Assembly: GCA_017306865.1 (NCBI GenBank)
Contig: JAFKHH010000011.1
Coordinates: 1,116,001-1,180,000 of the forward strand
DNA from: Filimonas sp.
Lineage (GTDB): Bacteria; Bacteroidota; Bacteroidia; Chitinophagales; Chitinophagaceae
DNA: 64,000 nucleotides
Reading direction: 5' to 3'
The notes beneath the pieces are model-generated. The model ran no database searches. It was not told the origin of the DNA and worked only from the letters and a program-made list of their open reading frames with translations. Each line of letters begins with the position of its first letter. Position 1 is the first letter of the stretch. A program made the position numbers and the translations under genes. Of this stretch, positions 19,010 through 27,710 are shown in pieces.

Positions 19010-19230
19010 AAGCGTTCATTTGTCTACCGACGGTGTCACTTTTTGTCTTGATACAAAAAGTAACCAAAAAGATCAAGGCTGCAGAAAAGCAGGCTAAAAA
19101 TTGTCCTGCCCGCCGAAATCCATTGAACTCGCCGCTAACAGCATGAGTAAGTAAGTTACGCCTGGCTCAAACAGCAATGGATTTTTACGGCGTTCATGCC
19201 AATTTTCTTAACGCAGCTTTTCTGAGGCCG
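19010..19230 (+). repeat. 221-bp dispersed repeat R1, copy 2
   Basis: Same length, order and orientation as the copies at 17052 and 29976, beginning AAGCGTTCATTTGTCTACC and ending CTGAGGCCG. It occupies most of the gap 18962-19380. Its scattered differences from the other copies are spread over both arms. Confidence 0.88.
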
Positions 19231-19326
19231 CACGTTTCTTTTCAAAGATTAGAAAAGAAAATTCCCTGATTTATTGTAGCAGGATAATAGATGCTACAAT
19301 AAATACTGGCTTATACATTCCCCTTT

Positions 19327-19360
19327 AAAGCTGACTTTGATTGAAGTCAGCTTTTATTAT
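19327..19360. terminator. Terminator between convergent genes
   Basis: AAAGCTGACTT (19327-19337), loop TGATTG, and AAGTCAGCTTT (19344-19354) form a perfect 11-bp stem followed by TATTAT. It lies between the plus-strand gene ending at 18961 and the minus-strand hydrolase ending at 19381 and can serve either side. Confidence 0.7.
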
Positions 19361-19380
19361 GATCATTGTTGCTATAGGCG

Positions 19381-20268
19381 TTAGTCCTGACCATTTCCTG
19401 CAATGTTTAGTTTATCCTGTAAAAAATGAAGAATAGCTACAGGTAATTGTTCATGAAAAGCTTCCCGGTCAAAGCCCGGAGGATCAGTTGCCGGCAGGAA
19501 GCCTGGGTTCTTCATTGATGCAGGAAACGGGCTGAGAAAAGAAAAGTGCCCGGCATTTTTTATCTCCATGTGATTGATTAAAGAAGGCGTAGTCGCTATT
19601 TTAAAAATAACGGCTGCATTCCAGGCGGGGGCAATGTTGTCAAGTTCCGCAGTCAATAGCAGCACAGGTATAGAGATAGTATTATCAGGATGGTTGAACC
19701 ATCCCGCAGCAGGTGCTAGCAGTACTATTGCTTTTACCCTGCTGTCATGTGTTACTTCCACGTGCTGGCCTTCCAGTGTTATAGGCAGACCACCTGCAAT
19801 CGCAAGTGCTGTGTAGCCGCCCATAGAGTGGCCTGCAACTGCTATTTTATCTTCAGCAATGCTGCCTTGTAAAAAAGGCGCAGTTAATAAATGATCTATA
19901 GTCAGTTGTATATGCCTGGGCCTTAGTTGCAGATTTTCTACTGTGTTTTCGAGGCTCGTATTGTTGCGGTTATTGCCATAGTGTTCTACCATAGCAACGA
20001 TGAAGCCGTTCTTTGCAAGATAAGTACTGATCGTTCTGTAAAGCAGGTGAGAGCCATTGTTGCCATGCGAGATCACTACCAGCGGAAATTGTCCGGGCAG
20101 GATGTCTGCATTCATGCTCACCTCCATTTGGTATGGCCCAAAGTTTTCAGACGTTGCGGGTGTATGTGTCGGATACTGCACCAGTACCGCAAATGAAATG
20201 TTGTTGTTCTCATCTGTTAGTTGTAGCTGTCTGCATCCTGTAAATACTTCTTCCTGGGTTGTTTGCAT
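19381..20268 (-). CDS. Alpha/beta hydrolase (dienelactone hydrolase/PAF-acetylhydrolase-like)
   Basis: 295 residues. L-V-V-I-S-H-G-N-N-G-S forms the oxyanion segment, G-H-S-M-G-G-Y-T-A-L the nucleophile elbow with its Ser. A later L-L-T-A-E-L-D-N-I-A-P and N-A-G-H-F-S-F supply the Asp/Glu and His. No signal peptide. The closest general resemblance is to cytoplasmic chlorophyllase or PAF-acetylhydrolase-type esterases; the substrate is unknown. Monocistronic, ending at a bidirectional terminator. Confidence 0.88.
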   Translation of the reverse strand: MQTTQEEVFTGCRQLQLTDENNNISFAVLVQYPTHTPATSENFGPYQMEVSMNADILPGQFPLVVISHGNNGSHLLYRTISTYLAKNGFIVAMVEHYGNNRNNTSLENTVENLQLRPRHIQLTIDHLLTAPFLQGSIAEDKIAVAGHSMGGYTALAIAGGLPITLEGQHVEVTHDSRVKAIVLLAPAAGWFNHPDNTISIPVLLLTAELDNIAPAWNAAVIFKIATTPSLINHMEIKNAGHFSFLSPFPASMKNPGFLPATDPPGFDREAFHEQLPVAILHFLQDKLNIAGNGQD

Positions 20269-20425
20269 ATGTTCTCTGTTGTATAATATCCGTAATGATG
20301 AAGAATATGCCTGTCTGCGCTTTTTCTTTCATGCCAAATGTAGGAAATGTGGAGGCATGGCCTGTGCCAGCGATGTAAAAAATATATTGTGAAAAATAGA
20401 AGCGGTGTATGATGGTGCAGTCTAT

Positions 20426-21355
20426 TTATGCCAGTTGTTCTTTTTTTATTTGTTCTATCCCTTGCTTGTAAGTTGTAGCCTTAAAGTCAGGAAAATGTTT
20501 TCTGAATTTTGAATCATCAAATATGTTGTCGTGTTCATATCTCGGAAGCAGTTCCTGCAACTCCTTTGTGCTATTGCTGAGCAACGATCCGATCTTAAAA
20601 ACAAATTTTGGTATAACGGTATGTTTCAGCGCTTTGCCATACACCTCGGCAGCAAGGGCAATAAGTTGCCTGTATGTTGACCTGCTGTCATCTACCGGCA
20701 AATGCCATGTTTGTCCAAAAGCGCCTGGCGTATTGCCTATTAAGGCTGTAGCCCTGCTGGCATCGGGCGTCCATATCAGGCTTCTCTTTTTATCATCCCG
20801 CAATGGCACTTTTAAACGCTTCTCTTTTTTTATGTTATCAAAAACAAGTGTATTCGTAATGCTCTGCGTTTTGGCAGGGCCATAAAATTCAGGCGCTCTG
20901 CATATCACAGCTTCCAGCTCGCCAGACTGTATTTCTTTTAATACCATTTCCGCCATTTCTTTTCTCACTCTCCCTTTTCTGCCTACAGGTGAAAAGAGCG
21001 TAGCTTCTGTAAGCACCTGCCCGTCCTGCGGGTACATATATGTGTTGTCAAAAAACACCAGCTTAGTGCCATTGATCTTGCATGCATCAATTACGTTCCG
21101 GGTAATGAGCGGAAATTGCTTTTCCCATAAGTCTGAATTCATCGGAAGCCCTAAAGTGAAGTACGCAATATCACTTCCTTTCACTGCTTCCAGTGCATTT
21201 TCTTTTACAGACAAGTCCGCTGAAAAAATGGAATCGGTATCGTTTATCTTGTTTGGTTTCCTGCTTACGATCCTGATGTCATCTGTAAAGTTTCGTTTCA
21301 ACTCTCTTGCCAGCTCTTCTCCAATTTGCCCGTTAGCGCCTAATATTGTTTGCAT
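20426..21355 (-). CDS. NAD(P)-dependent epimerase/dehydratase-like (atypical SDR)
   Basis: 309 residues starting M-Q-T-I-L-G-A-N-G-Q-I-G-E-E, the glycine-rich dinucleotide motif at 6-12. D-N-T-Y-M-Y-P follows at about residue 110, and R-A-P-E-F-Y-G-P in the middle. The Y-x-x-x-K pair typical of classical SDRs is not obvious, so it may be a reductase or NmrA-like sensor rather than a sugar epimerase. It starts 9 bases after the DJ-1/PfpI stop on the same strand, so the two are one operon. Confidence 0.85.
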   Translation of the reverse strand: MQTILGANGQIGEELARELKRNFTDDIRIVSRKPNKINDTDSIFSADLSVKENALEAVKGSDIAYFTLGLPMNSDLWEKQFPLITRNVIDACKINGTKLVFFDNTYMYPQDGQVLTEATLFSPVGRKGRVRKEMAEMVLKEIQSGELEAVICRAPEFYGPAKTQSITNTLVFDNIKKEKRLKVPLRDDKKRSLIWTPDASRATALIGNTPGAFGQTWHLPVDDSRSTYRQLIALAAEVYGKALKHTVIPKFVFKIGSLLSNSTKELQELLPRYEHDNIFDDSKFRKHFPDFKATTYKQGIEQIKKEQLA

Positions 21356-21364
21356 ACCTTGTAT

Positions 21365-22063
21365 TTATTTTTTTGAACTTAACTCCTGCATCACAACCGT
21401 TGCCATCTCTTTTGAGCTAAAAGGATTCTGCCCAGTAACCAGGTTGCCATCAACAATTACGTGCGATGTCATCGGTATAAATGCTTTTTTGTAATCCGCA
21501 CCTCTTTCTTTTAACGCCGCTTCCAAGTTAAACGGTACTTCCTTTTTTCTCCTGGCAAGGCTTTCTTCAAACCAGTTAAAGCCGGTGATCTTTTTGTTTT
21601 TCAAGAGGTAACTTCCGTCAGACAATTTCACATTCAGCAAACCACCAACACCATGGCAAATTGCGGCAACCATTTTACCACTTTCATATTGACGCCGGAT
21701 AATATCTTGCATTGTGGTGTCGTTAGGAAAATCATACATTGTACCATGTCCGCCAGCGAGGTACACAGCATCGAATGCCGTACCGGAAATTGCTGCTAAG
21801 CTTTTGCTGTTTTTCAGCAATGCCCTGAATGAAGGATCATTCCAATATTCTTTGGATACATTGTCCAGCGTAAACCGTTTCAGGCTTTCCGGGTCTATGG
21901 GTACATTTCCTCCGTTAGGGCTTGCAATTGTTATTTCATATCCCTTTTCTTTTGCTGCATGATAAATATGGGTTAGCTCACTCAGCCATAAGCCTGTATC
22001 CAGCTTTTGACTGGCATAATGATCAATGTTGGTTACAATGATTAACATTTTTAAAAGACTCAT
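21365..22063 (-). CDS. DJ-1/PfpI family (class I glutamine amidotransferase-like) protein
   Basis: 232 residues of the Hsp31-like DJ-1 group. V-Y-L-A-G-G-H-G-T-M-Y-D-F and A-A-I-C-H-G-V-G-G-L-L contain the conserved elements, with the nucleophilic Cys in I-C-H-G. A start at 22048 is possible, removing five residues. Relatives act as glyoxalase III, deglycase-like or chaperone proteins. Co-transcription with an NAD(P)-dependent enzyme suggests handling of reactive carbonyls, which is inference. Confidence 0.9.
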   Translation of the reverse strand: MSLLKMLIIVTNIDHYASQKLDTGLWLSELTHIYHAAKEKGYEITIASPNGGNVPIDPESLKRFTLDNVSKEYWNDPSFRALLKNSKSLAAISGTAFDAVYLAGGHGTMYDFPNDTTMQDIIRRQYESGKMVAAICHGVGGLLNVKLSDGSYLLKNKKITGFNWFEESLARRKKEVPFNLEAALKERGADYKKAFIPMTSHVIVDGNLVTGQNPFSSKEMATVVMQELSSKK

Positions 22064-22437
22064 CTGTAGATTATTTAATGAGGCAAAGTTCGGTGATAAT
22101 ACATGAGGACTTGTATCCCGATTAACGAAAGATGTAACAGAATCTCCGGTATTTTGTTGTATGGAATACTTTTTCTAAGCTACTGGCTGGATATTTATTG
22201 CTGACACGGATCTCCAGTACTGCATTATATGGTTGCTAAACTATATTTATAAAAAGATGTTACAAAGCATGCGTAGCTAAGTGAACACTGTTCTTCATTT
22301 TCAATACAACAGCGCGCTGCATTGTATCAAAAACGAACAATGCGTTTAAGTGGTGCATACAGCATTTTGCTGATAATAAATCTTTTGTATAAATGGTATG
22401 TCTTTGGGGCAGGTTATTTCATTAAAACCTTCCGACT
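22064..22437. other. Divergent intergenic region with a weak repeat
   Basis: No gene. The segment 22233-22273 (TTGCTAAACTATATTTATAA onwards) resembles 25805-25844 (TTACTAAGCTACATCTATAA onwards) over about 40 bases, pointing to a diverged dispersed repeat. The rest should hold the promoters of the DJ-1 and esterase genes, but I do not see a clear match. Confidence 0.45.
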
Positions 22438-23895
22438 ATGAAATATTGGCTTTGTTTATTATTACTCTTCTACCATACTATTGGTCACTCACAGCAGTTT
22501 AAAGTCAGTTATCCAGCCACTGCATTCAAAGGAAATTTTTCAGGGCATGTGCTTGTCTTTTTTTCTAAGAAACACCCGGTTCCAAAAGATCGCATCAGTT
22601 GGCCTTGCTTTGCAAAAGTGGTCAGTAATATAAAGCCGGGGCAGGCAGTCGTGTTTGATGATACTGCTGTCGCATTTCCTTTACCGTTGTCCGCAACGGA
22701 GCCGGGCGAGTATTATGTACAAGCAGTGTTTGACCGTGACTTGGGCGGGCGTAGCATCGGTAGCAGTGCGGGAAACTTGTTCAGCGTTCCACAAAAGATC
22801 AATATTACAGCCGGCAATAAAGAAATGGTTACACTTTCCTGTGACCAGGTTATACCGGAAAAAACATTTGTGGAATCTGTTTTTGTAAAAGAAATGAAAG
22901 TGCATTCCACATTATTAAGCCGCTTTCATAAAAAAGATATATCTATTGATGCGCCGGTTATTCTTCCTGCAGAGTACTGGACTGAACCAGGCAGGAAATT
23001 CCCTGTTTTGTTTACGGTGGCAGGGTATGCATCCGACTATCACCATTATTCAAAAAGCGAAAGCACTGATACCATGCCTGCTAACCCGCTTGATTCTATA
23101 CCCTGCATCAGGGTGTACCTGGATGGTAGTTCCCGCCTGGGGCATACCTGCTATGCCAATAGTGCAAACAATGGCCCGTGGGGAGATGCTTTTGTAGAAG
23201 AGTTTTTACCTGCGTTGCAAAAGCAGTTCCGGTGCAATGGCGCATTCCTGCTTCGCGGGCATAGCAGTGGGGGATGGACCGCTCTGTGGTTACAGACGCA
23301 TTACCCAAAAGTGTTTGCCGGTTGTAACGCTTCTGCACCAGACCCTGTAGACTTCAGGCGATTTGTACAGACTAATCTTTATACGGATTCTGCACAGGTA
23401 GAAGATGCGAATGCATTGACAACAGGTTGGATTGTCTTTAGTAAAGACTCATTGCTACAGGAGCAGATCAGGCACCGGAATATTGAAAATGTACTTTATC
23501 GCGGAGAACAAAGCACATCTTTTAATGCGGTATTCAGTGCTAAGGGAAAAGATGGTTTGCCGGAACAGTTGATAGACTATACCTCAGGCCGCATAAACAA
23601 ACAGGTATTCGAACATTGGAAGCCGTATGACATCAGCCGTTATTTACAAGCTAACTGGAGCCGGCTGCAACCTGATCTGAAAAACAAGGTCCGTATTTCA
23701 GTAGGCAATGAAGACAATGCTTTTTTAAACGTACCTGTTCAGCTACTGGAAACGGAGATGAAAAAGCTACATGCAGAAATGGTGTTCGCCTATTATCCGG
23801 GTACGCACTTTACCGTTACTACTCCTCAATATAAAAAAGATGAACTGACCTGGCTAAAAGATAAATATGTGGAGTGGGCCAGGCAGTCGAAATGA
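22438..23895 (+). CDS. Secreted esterase D-like alpha/beta hydrolase
   Basis: 485 residues with a signal peptide ending H-S-Q (about 19). The first 150 residues form a beta-rich domain, followed by a putative-esterase domain with F-T-V-A-G-Y-A and the nucleophile elbow R-G-H-S-S-G-G-W-T-A-L. A C-terminal Y-P-G-T-H-F-T block gives the His. Such two-domain esterases in Bacteroidota often act on polysaccharide or siderophore esters; the substrate is not evident. Monocistronic, followed by an R3-type hairpin that may terminate it. Confidence 0.87.
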   Translation: MKYWLCLLLLFYHTIGHSQQFKVSYPATAFKGNFSGHVLVFFSKKHPVPKDRISWPCFAKVVSNIKPGQAVVFDDTAVAFPLPLSATEPGEYYVQAVFDRDLGGRSIGSSAGNLFSVPQKINITAGNKEMVTLSCDQVIPEKTFVESVFVKEMKVHSTLLSRFHKKDISIDAPVILPAEYWTEPGRKFPVLFTVAGYASDYHHYSKSESTDTMPANPLDSIPCIRVYLDGSSRLGHTCYANSANNGPWGDAFVEEFLPALQKQFRCNGAFLLRGHSSGGWTALWLQTHYPKVFAGCNASAPDPVDFRRFVQTNLYTDSAQVEDANALTTGWIVFSKDSLLQEQIRHRNIENVLYRGEQSTSFNAVFSAKGKDGLPEQLIDYTSGRINKQVFEHWKPYDISRYLQANWSRLQPDLKNKVRISVGNEDNAFLNVPVQLLETEMKKLHAEMVFAYYPGTHFTVTTPQYKKDELTWLKDKYVEWARQSK

Positions 23896-23928
23896 GTTCT
23901 ATGTGTGATGCAGACAAATATTACTACT

Positions 23929-23958
23929 ACTTACGCAGGCCGGGAGGCCTGAGTAAGT
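23929..23958. repeat. R3-type hairpin, likely terminator
   Basis: ACTTACGCAGGCC, loop GGGA, GGCCTGAGTAAGT: a 13-bp stem with one mismatch. It is the GC-rich unit of family R3 extended by ACTTAC/GTAAGT and lies 33 bases after the esterase stop. Confidence 0.65.
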
Positions 23959-24029
23959 GAGAAGCTTTTAGTCTATCAGGATATCATCATAAGCTTAAGC
24001 AAAAGATCGGTAAGCATACTCGTTTAGCT

Positions 24030-24755
24030 TTAAAAAAGATAGGACTTTTTAACTGAGGTATTGGATGTACTTTTAGTTCTTGGAAGCTGTAGCCGTGTTA
24101 ATAAAAAGCTACCCACATTGGTTAACTTTTGAAGTGGCACTGCATAAGTTATTGTCATAAATACTTGTTTGTAGTCATTTGTTGTACCCAGCTCTTTGCC
24201 GACTCCAATATGAAAATCAAGAATCTGAAACCCAACCATGGGTGCAAAAATTGTTCTTTTACTACTATCTGTGTTACTTTGTGAAAATAAAACTCCTATG
24301 GAAATCCCGAATAAGTTTGACATACTAATGTCCAAATCATCTCGATCTGTTGTACTAGTTATTTTGTTTCCATTTTTATCTTTGATGCAAATATTGCCAT
24401 ATGTGAAGCTTATCCCGGCACCAGCAGAATTAAAGTATTCTACAGAACCCTTACTGTTCTTCGGATCTTTTAAGAAATTAAACCGTACTCCAGGAAGAAT
24501 AAAATTTGAGTTTAATGCCCATCCAGTAAACGTAACTTTATTCTTTTTTTCGTTCCAGATAAATTTATTATCTAATGTTTCATCATTATAGTTGCTCCCA
24601 TTTTTTAATGAAAGGTAATTTCGAGCTTCTGGAATTGACATACGCAATGTAGTATCGGTTGAAGCCTCTTGGGTAGCATCTCTTTGCCTTGTTTCTTGGG
24701 CTAAACAGTAGTTGAGTGTTAAAACAACAAATACGAGACTGATAATCTTTTTCAT
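24030..24755 (-). CDS. Secreted or outer-membrane protein of unknown function
   Basis: Start set at 24755 because M-K-K-I-I-S-L-V-F-V-V-L-T-L-N-Y-C-L-A-Q is a typical signal peptide; the frame extends 15 codons upstream. The mature part of about 220 residues has alternating hydrophobic strands (F-I-L-P-G-V-R-F-N-F, A-G-I-S-F-T-Y-G-N, F-G-I-S-I-G-V-L-F-S, F-A-P-M-V-G-F-Q-I-L), as in a small outer-membrane beta barrel. I do not recognise the family. No clear operon partner: a long hairpin separates it from the CPBP gene upstream. Confidence 0.8.
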   Translation of the reverse strand: MKKIISLVFVVLTLNYCLAQETRQRDATQEASTDTTLRMSIPEARNYLSLKNGSNYNDETLDNKFIWNEKKNKVTFTGWALNSNFILPGVRFNFLKDPKNSKGSVEYFNSAGAGISFTYGNICIKDKNGNKITSTTDRDDLDISMSNLFGISIGVLFSQSNTDSSKRTIFAPMVGFQILDFHIGVGKELGTTNDYKQVFMTITYAVPLQKLTNVGSFLLTRLQLPRTKSTSNTSVKKSYLF

Positions 24756-24851
24756 ACTAAGGATTGGGTTGAAATACAAACACAATAAAATGAGATTCAT
24801 TCATGTACAAAAGGGGAATTTACCCGTACGTTTACTCAAAAAATATAATAT

Positions 24852-24901
24852 AATATCTCTTACTGACACAAGCCGGTAGGCTTGTGTCAGTAAGAGATAT
24901 T
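24852..24901 (-). terminator. Perfect 23-bp hairpin, terminator of the CPBP gene, R3-related
   Basis: Arms 24852-24874 and 24879-24901 are exact reverse complements over 23 bases with loop GGTA. Read on the minus strand it begins 5 bases after the CPBP stop and is followed by an AT-rich run with six T. The core ACAAGCC/GGCTTGT plus CAGTAAG resembles family R3, so the terminator probably derives from that repeat. Confidence 0.78.
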
Positions 24902-24906
24902 TGAGA

Positions 24907-25653
24907 TCATTTTATCCATTGAGCAAATGTGATTAACGTATTGACTGCATTGTGGCAAATGATCGCAGGCGCCAGCGAATCATGCTTTACGCGCAACCAT
25001 GAATAGACGAAGCCTCCCAAGCCAGCGGAGACGAATGGCATTGCCTGAAAAGAAATATGCCATGTTCTGTCAACCTGGAAGGAATGGGCTAATGCAAACA
25101 CTAGTGTGATAATGAGTATATCAGGCGCAAATTTCTTAGCAGGGATCAGGGCATCAGTCGTGAACATTTCCCGTAACAGAACCAACAAGAGGCCGCGAAA
25201 AATAATCTCTTCTTCAAGTCCGGGCAGGCTTAATTGATATAGCCATCGTTCCAGTGTAACAGTTTCCCTGGATGTATCCAGGTAGTTAGGTATGCACTTA
25301 ATAAGGATGAGTGACAGGGAGAGCAATAGCGATACTTTCAGGTATTTTTTATCAAACTTTATATGCCATCCGAATTTTTTAAACAACGTGGGCATGAAGA
25401 TCGAGTATATGACCACTACAAAAACCAACGAAAGCAACTTGGGAATCCATGAATATTGTAACGTAGGAAACCAATGCGCCTGAAGATTGCTGCCAAAAGG
25501 GTACAGAAGCTGGATGAAAATATAAGCAAGTGAAAAATGTAAAAAATAAGCCCAGTTTTTTACTGTGGTACGGTTCAGAAGCAAAAACAAAAACACGATC
25601 AAAAGAATGCCTAACGATGTAAGTAAATTGGGTAAGAGCGAAAAAGCGTTCAT
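24907..25653 (-). CDS. CPBP family intramembrane glutamic metalloprotease (CAAX-type)
   Basis: 248 residues and about seven membrane segments. All three CPBP motifs are present: E-E-x-x-x-R (E148, E149, R153 in L-E-E-E-I-I-F-R-G), F-x-x-x-H (F186-H190) and H-x-x-x-N (H234-N238). These residues make the active site in the Rce1/CPBP group. The substrate is unknown; bacterial members process peptides or act in immunity and protein maturation. Single gene with a very strong terminator. Confidence 0.92.
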   Translation of the reverse strand: MNAFSLLPNLLTSLGILLIVFLFLLLNRTTVKNWAYFLHFSLAYIFIQLLYPFGSNLQAHWFPTLQYSWIPKLLSLVFVVVIYSIFMPTLFKKFGWHIKFDKKYLKVSLLLSLSLILIKCIPNYLDTSRETVTLERWLYQLSLPGLEEEIIFRGLLLVLLREMFTTDALIPAKKFAPDILIITLVFALAHSFQVDRTWHISFQAMPFVSAGLGGFVYSWLRVKHDSLAPAIICHNAVNTLITFAQWIK

Positions 25654-25875
25654 GTCAGCAGTTTCTTAAAGATAATTAAGAAACCAGAATAAATCCTAAA
25701 CTACTAACATTCCTGCTATCTTTTTTCAAATCCTGCCATACAGATTTGAATGGAAGGGGGGTGGTGAAATAAAGCAATGGTAACTCTCACTGGCTGCTAT
25801 ATTGTTACTAAGCTACATCTATAAAAGGTGTTGCAAGGCGAGCGTTGTTATGGGCAGTCATTAGTGATAAATGGG

Positions 25876-25903
25876 CACAGGCCGGGAGGCCTGCGCCAGT
25901 AAG
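25876..25903 (+). repeat. R3 dispersed hairpin repeat, canonical copy
   Basis: CACAGGCCGGGAGGCCTG then CGCCAGTAAG. It abuts the left end of the R2 element that follows. A partial unit ending CCAGTAAG recurs at 26377-26394 and near 26146-26164. The upstream gap 25654-25875 has no gene and carries the weak 40-base repeat at 25805-25844. Confidence 0.75.
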
Positions 25904-26142
25904 AATAATAAAGTCCCAGAGGGACGCCAGATTGGTAGTTTAATAATTCATGCAAGCAGTTGAGCTCCGGAGGAGCGACAGAATGAATCGTTTTGCAAAG
26001 GAATAATTCTGTCGCCGCGCTGCGGTTCTGATTGGTGTATGATATATCTTTCTACCATTCTATCGAGCCTCCGGCTCTCTATCATAGCAAATACACGCTA
26101 TGTTTTTTGCTGAGATTATATCAACGTCTTTCGAACACTTAT
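25902..26142 (-). mobile_element. MITE-like element R2, copy 1 (left end truncated or replaced)
   Basis: About 240 bases that reappear in reverse orientation at 44471-44726. It contains four short palindromes: GTCCCAGAGGGAC, GCTCCGGAGGAGC, GCCGCGCTGCGG and GAGCCTCCGGCTC. The right end TCTTTCGAACACTTAT matches the terminal repeat of the other copy; the left end instead runs into an R3 unit. No coding capacity. Confidence 0.8.
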
Positions 26143-26181
26143 TGTATCCCGGCCAGTGCCAGTAAGATGCTCCACGAGTGA

Positions 26182-26255
26182 GAGCGAAACAGATATTCCA
26201 TATCTCGCTTAAAAGGGGGATGATATTATGTTCTTGATAGATATGGAATATCTCT
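26182..26255 (+). repeat. Dispersed hairpin repeat R5, copy 2
   Basis: GAGCGAAAC precedes AGATATTCCATATCT (26191-26205), which pairs perfectly with AGATATGGAATATCT (26239-26253). It is the inverse of the copy at 13375-13448 and keeps the stem through a paired change. Confidence 0.75.
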
Positions 26256-26285
26256 TGTGGTGTCTATTTTGCTAAGATTACAAAT

Positions 26286-26373
26286 GAGGCAAAAGAGTGG
26301 TCCACTTTCAATATGCGAGCCTTTATCTGAACTACATATTTCTAAAAAGTGGACCACTCTTGCCTCCGGCTCC
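26286..26373. repeat. R4 modules, two copies facing each other
   Basis: GAGGCAAAAGAGTGGTCCACT (26286-26306) and, reversed, AGTGGACCACTCTTGCC starting at 26348 (to 26373) form an 88-bp inverted repeat. The right unit matches 13213-13238 almost base for base. The unit ends 32 bases from the next stop codon. Confidence 0.7.
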
Positions 26374-26404
26374 GTCCGGCCTGTGCCAGTAAGACGAAAA
26401 TGCA

Positions 26405-27694
26405 TCATTCCAACATTCGTTGCACTGCTTTGAAATCAAAATTTTTAGTAAAGTTCTCCACCAGTCTTTGTCCTGCCGGTACTTTCACATAGCGAAACGA
26501 AAGCTCTATCAATTGTGGTTTCGCAGGTGCTGTAGTAGTGCTTTTGAAGTAAGCAGGATTGTATTTGTATAACACATCACCGTTGCGGTTGTCCCAAAAG
26601 CCGCTGAAGGTGAAACTACCTGTTTTTATACCATCTGCTTCACTGTCTGCTACGCCTTGCCCGTTATCGCTCCAGCCCAGGTTTTTATCATATATCCAAT
26701 TGGTTACAGGTTTAGGACATACGATAGCCGGTTGTGAAAGCCATTCCTCTTTATTTTCTTTTAGCGCTGCATTTACCAATGCCTTTTTTGTTTCATATTT
26801 TGATTGGTAGTTATCATACTTTATTGTATGATTGTTATAGGCCTTTTTATAGTTGGCAATCAATTGTTCATTGCCCTTGGCACTTTTAAGATTGTTTTGG
26901 TATTCCCGTTCTATGTCGTCTACATTTTTTTTGAATAGAACAAGTTCCCTGTCGTAAAACTCCAGGAGTGTCTGCAAGTATTCTTTTCGCGTAACAGGTA
27001 CAAATAGTGGCGTACCTGCTTTGGTAATATACCAATGACGGGTAATGTAAGCATTACGGCTACCTTGCTTTACCTTATCATCTGCAACGTCCTGGTAAAA
27101 GCCGATGCCACCATTCATGGCGTCTAATAATCTTTTGTCCTTAAACCGCAGGAAATCATGCAGCGCTATGTAGCGGTCATCATACTGGTTAGGCGTTGCA
27201 TAATAAGCATTGTTGTCAAGGTTGTTGAAGGCAGGAGAGAGGTCCTTGAAACGGTTCACGTATGCGCGAAACACATTCGCATATTCACTATTTACCAATG
27301 TTTTGTTTTTCACGCAGATGTATTCATATACACCCAGGTTCAGGCTATAGGCAGCTATTGCATATTTGCTGCTAATGTACCCGGTGGCATCCCCGGAAAA
27401 AGAACTTTTGAGTACGGCACCTGTGAGCGTAAAATTTTTTCGACTATCCTTTTCTATGCTTTCTATTTGAGTAAGTACATTATTTGCCGTGGTTTTATTT
27501 GCGGCTGTTTTTAATTCATTCAGCCACGAAGCTCTTGCAGCAGGCCATTCATAGTGAGCCGCATCTGTGTATTTACCGGGCAATGCATCTAGCTCTTCGG
27601 TTGTTTTGCAGTCCTGTGCTTCTATACGTTGTATGCATGTTAGTAAGCAAAAGAAAGCAACGGCTGTTTTTAATTGAGATGTTGTATGCTTCAT
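26405..27694 (-). CDS. Secreted protein of unknown function, family E (paralogue of 32476-33780)
   Basis: Start at 27694 (M-K-H-T-T-S-Q-L-K...) gives a signal peptide ending R-I-E-A-Q and 429 residues; the earlier in-frame ATG would overlap the upstream gene. It shares ordered blocks with the protein at 32476-33780: L-P-G-K-Y, R-K-N-F-T-L-T-G, T-K-A-G-T-P-L-F-V-P-V-T-R-K-E-Y, N-P-A-Y-F-K and a C-terminal N-F-D-F-K-A-V-Q-R-M-L-E. A long helical, coiled-coil-like stretch lies at about 245-325. I know no domain name for it. It is 16 bases downstream of the TPR gene and in its operon, under dyad promoter 3. Confidence 0.85.
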   Translation of the reverse strand: MKHTTSQLKTAVAFFCLLTCIQRIEAQDCKTTEELDALPGKYTDAAHYEWPAARASWLNELKTAANKTTANNVLTQIESIEKDSRKNFTLTGAVLKSSFSGDATGYISSKYAIAAYSLNLGVYEYICVKNKTLVNSEYANVFRAYVNRFKDLSPAFNNLDNNAYYATPNQYDDRYIALHDFLRFKDKRLLDAMNGGIGFYQDVADDKVKQGSRNAYITRHWYITKAGTPLFVPVTRKEYLQTLLEFYDRELVLFKKNVDDIEREYQNNLKSAKGNEQLIANYKKAYNNHTIKYDNYQSKYETKKALVNAALKENKEEWLSQPAIVCPKPVTNWIYDKNLGWSDNGQGVADSEADGIKTGSFTFSGFWDNRNGDVLYKYNPAYFKSTTTAPAKPQLIELSFRYVKVPAGQRLVENFTKNFDFKAVQRMLE

Positions 27695-27710
27695 TTGGAA
27701 CCAGGTTAAT

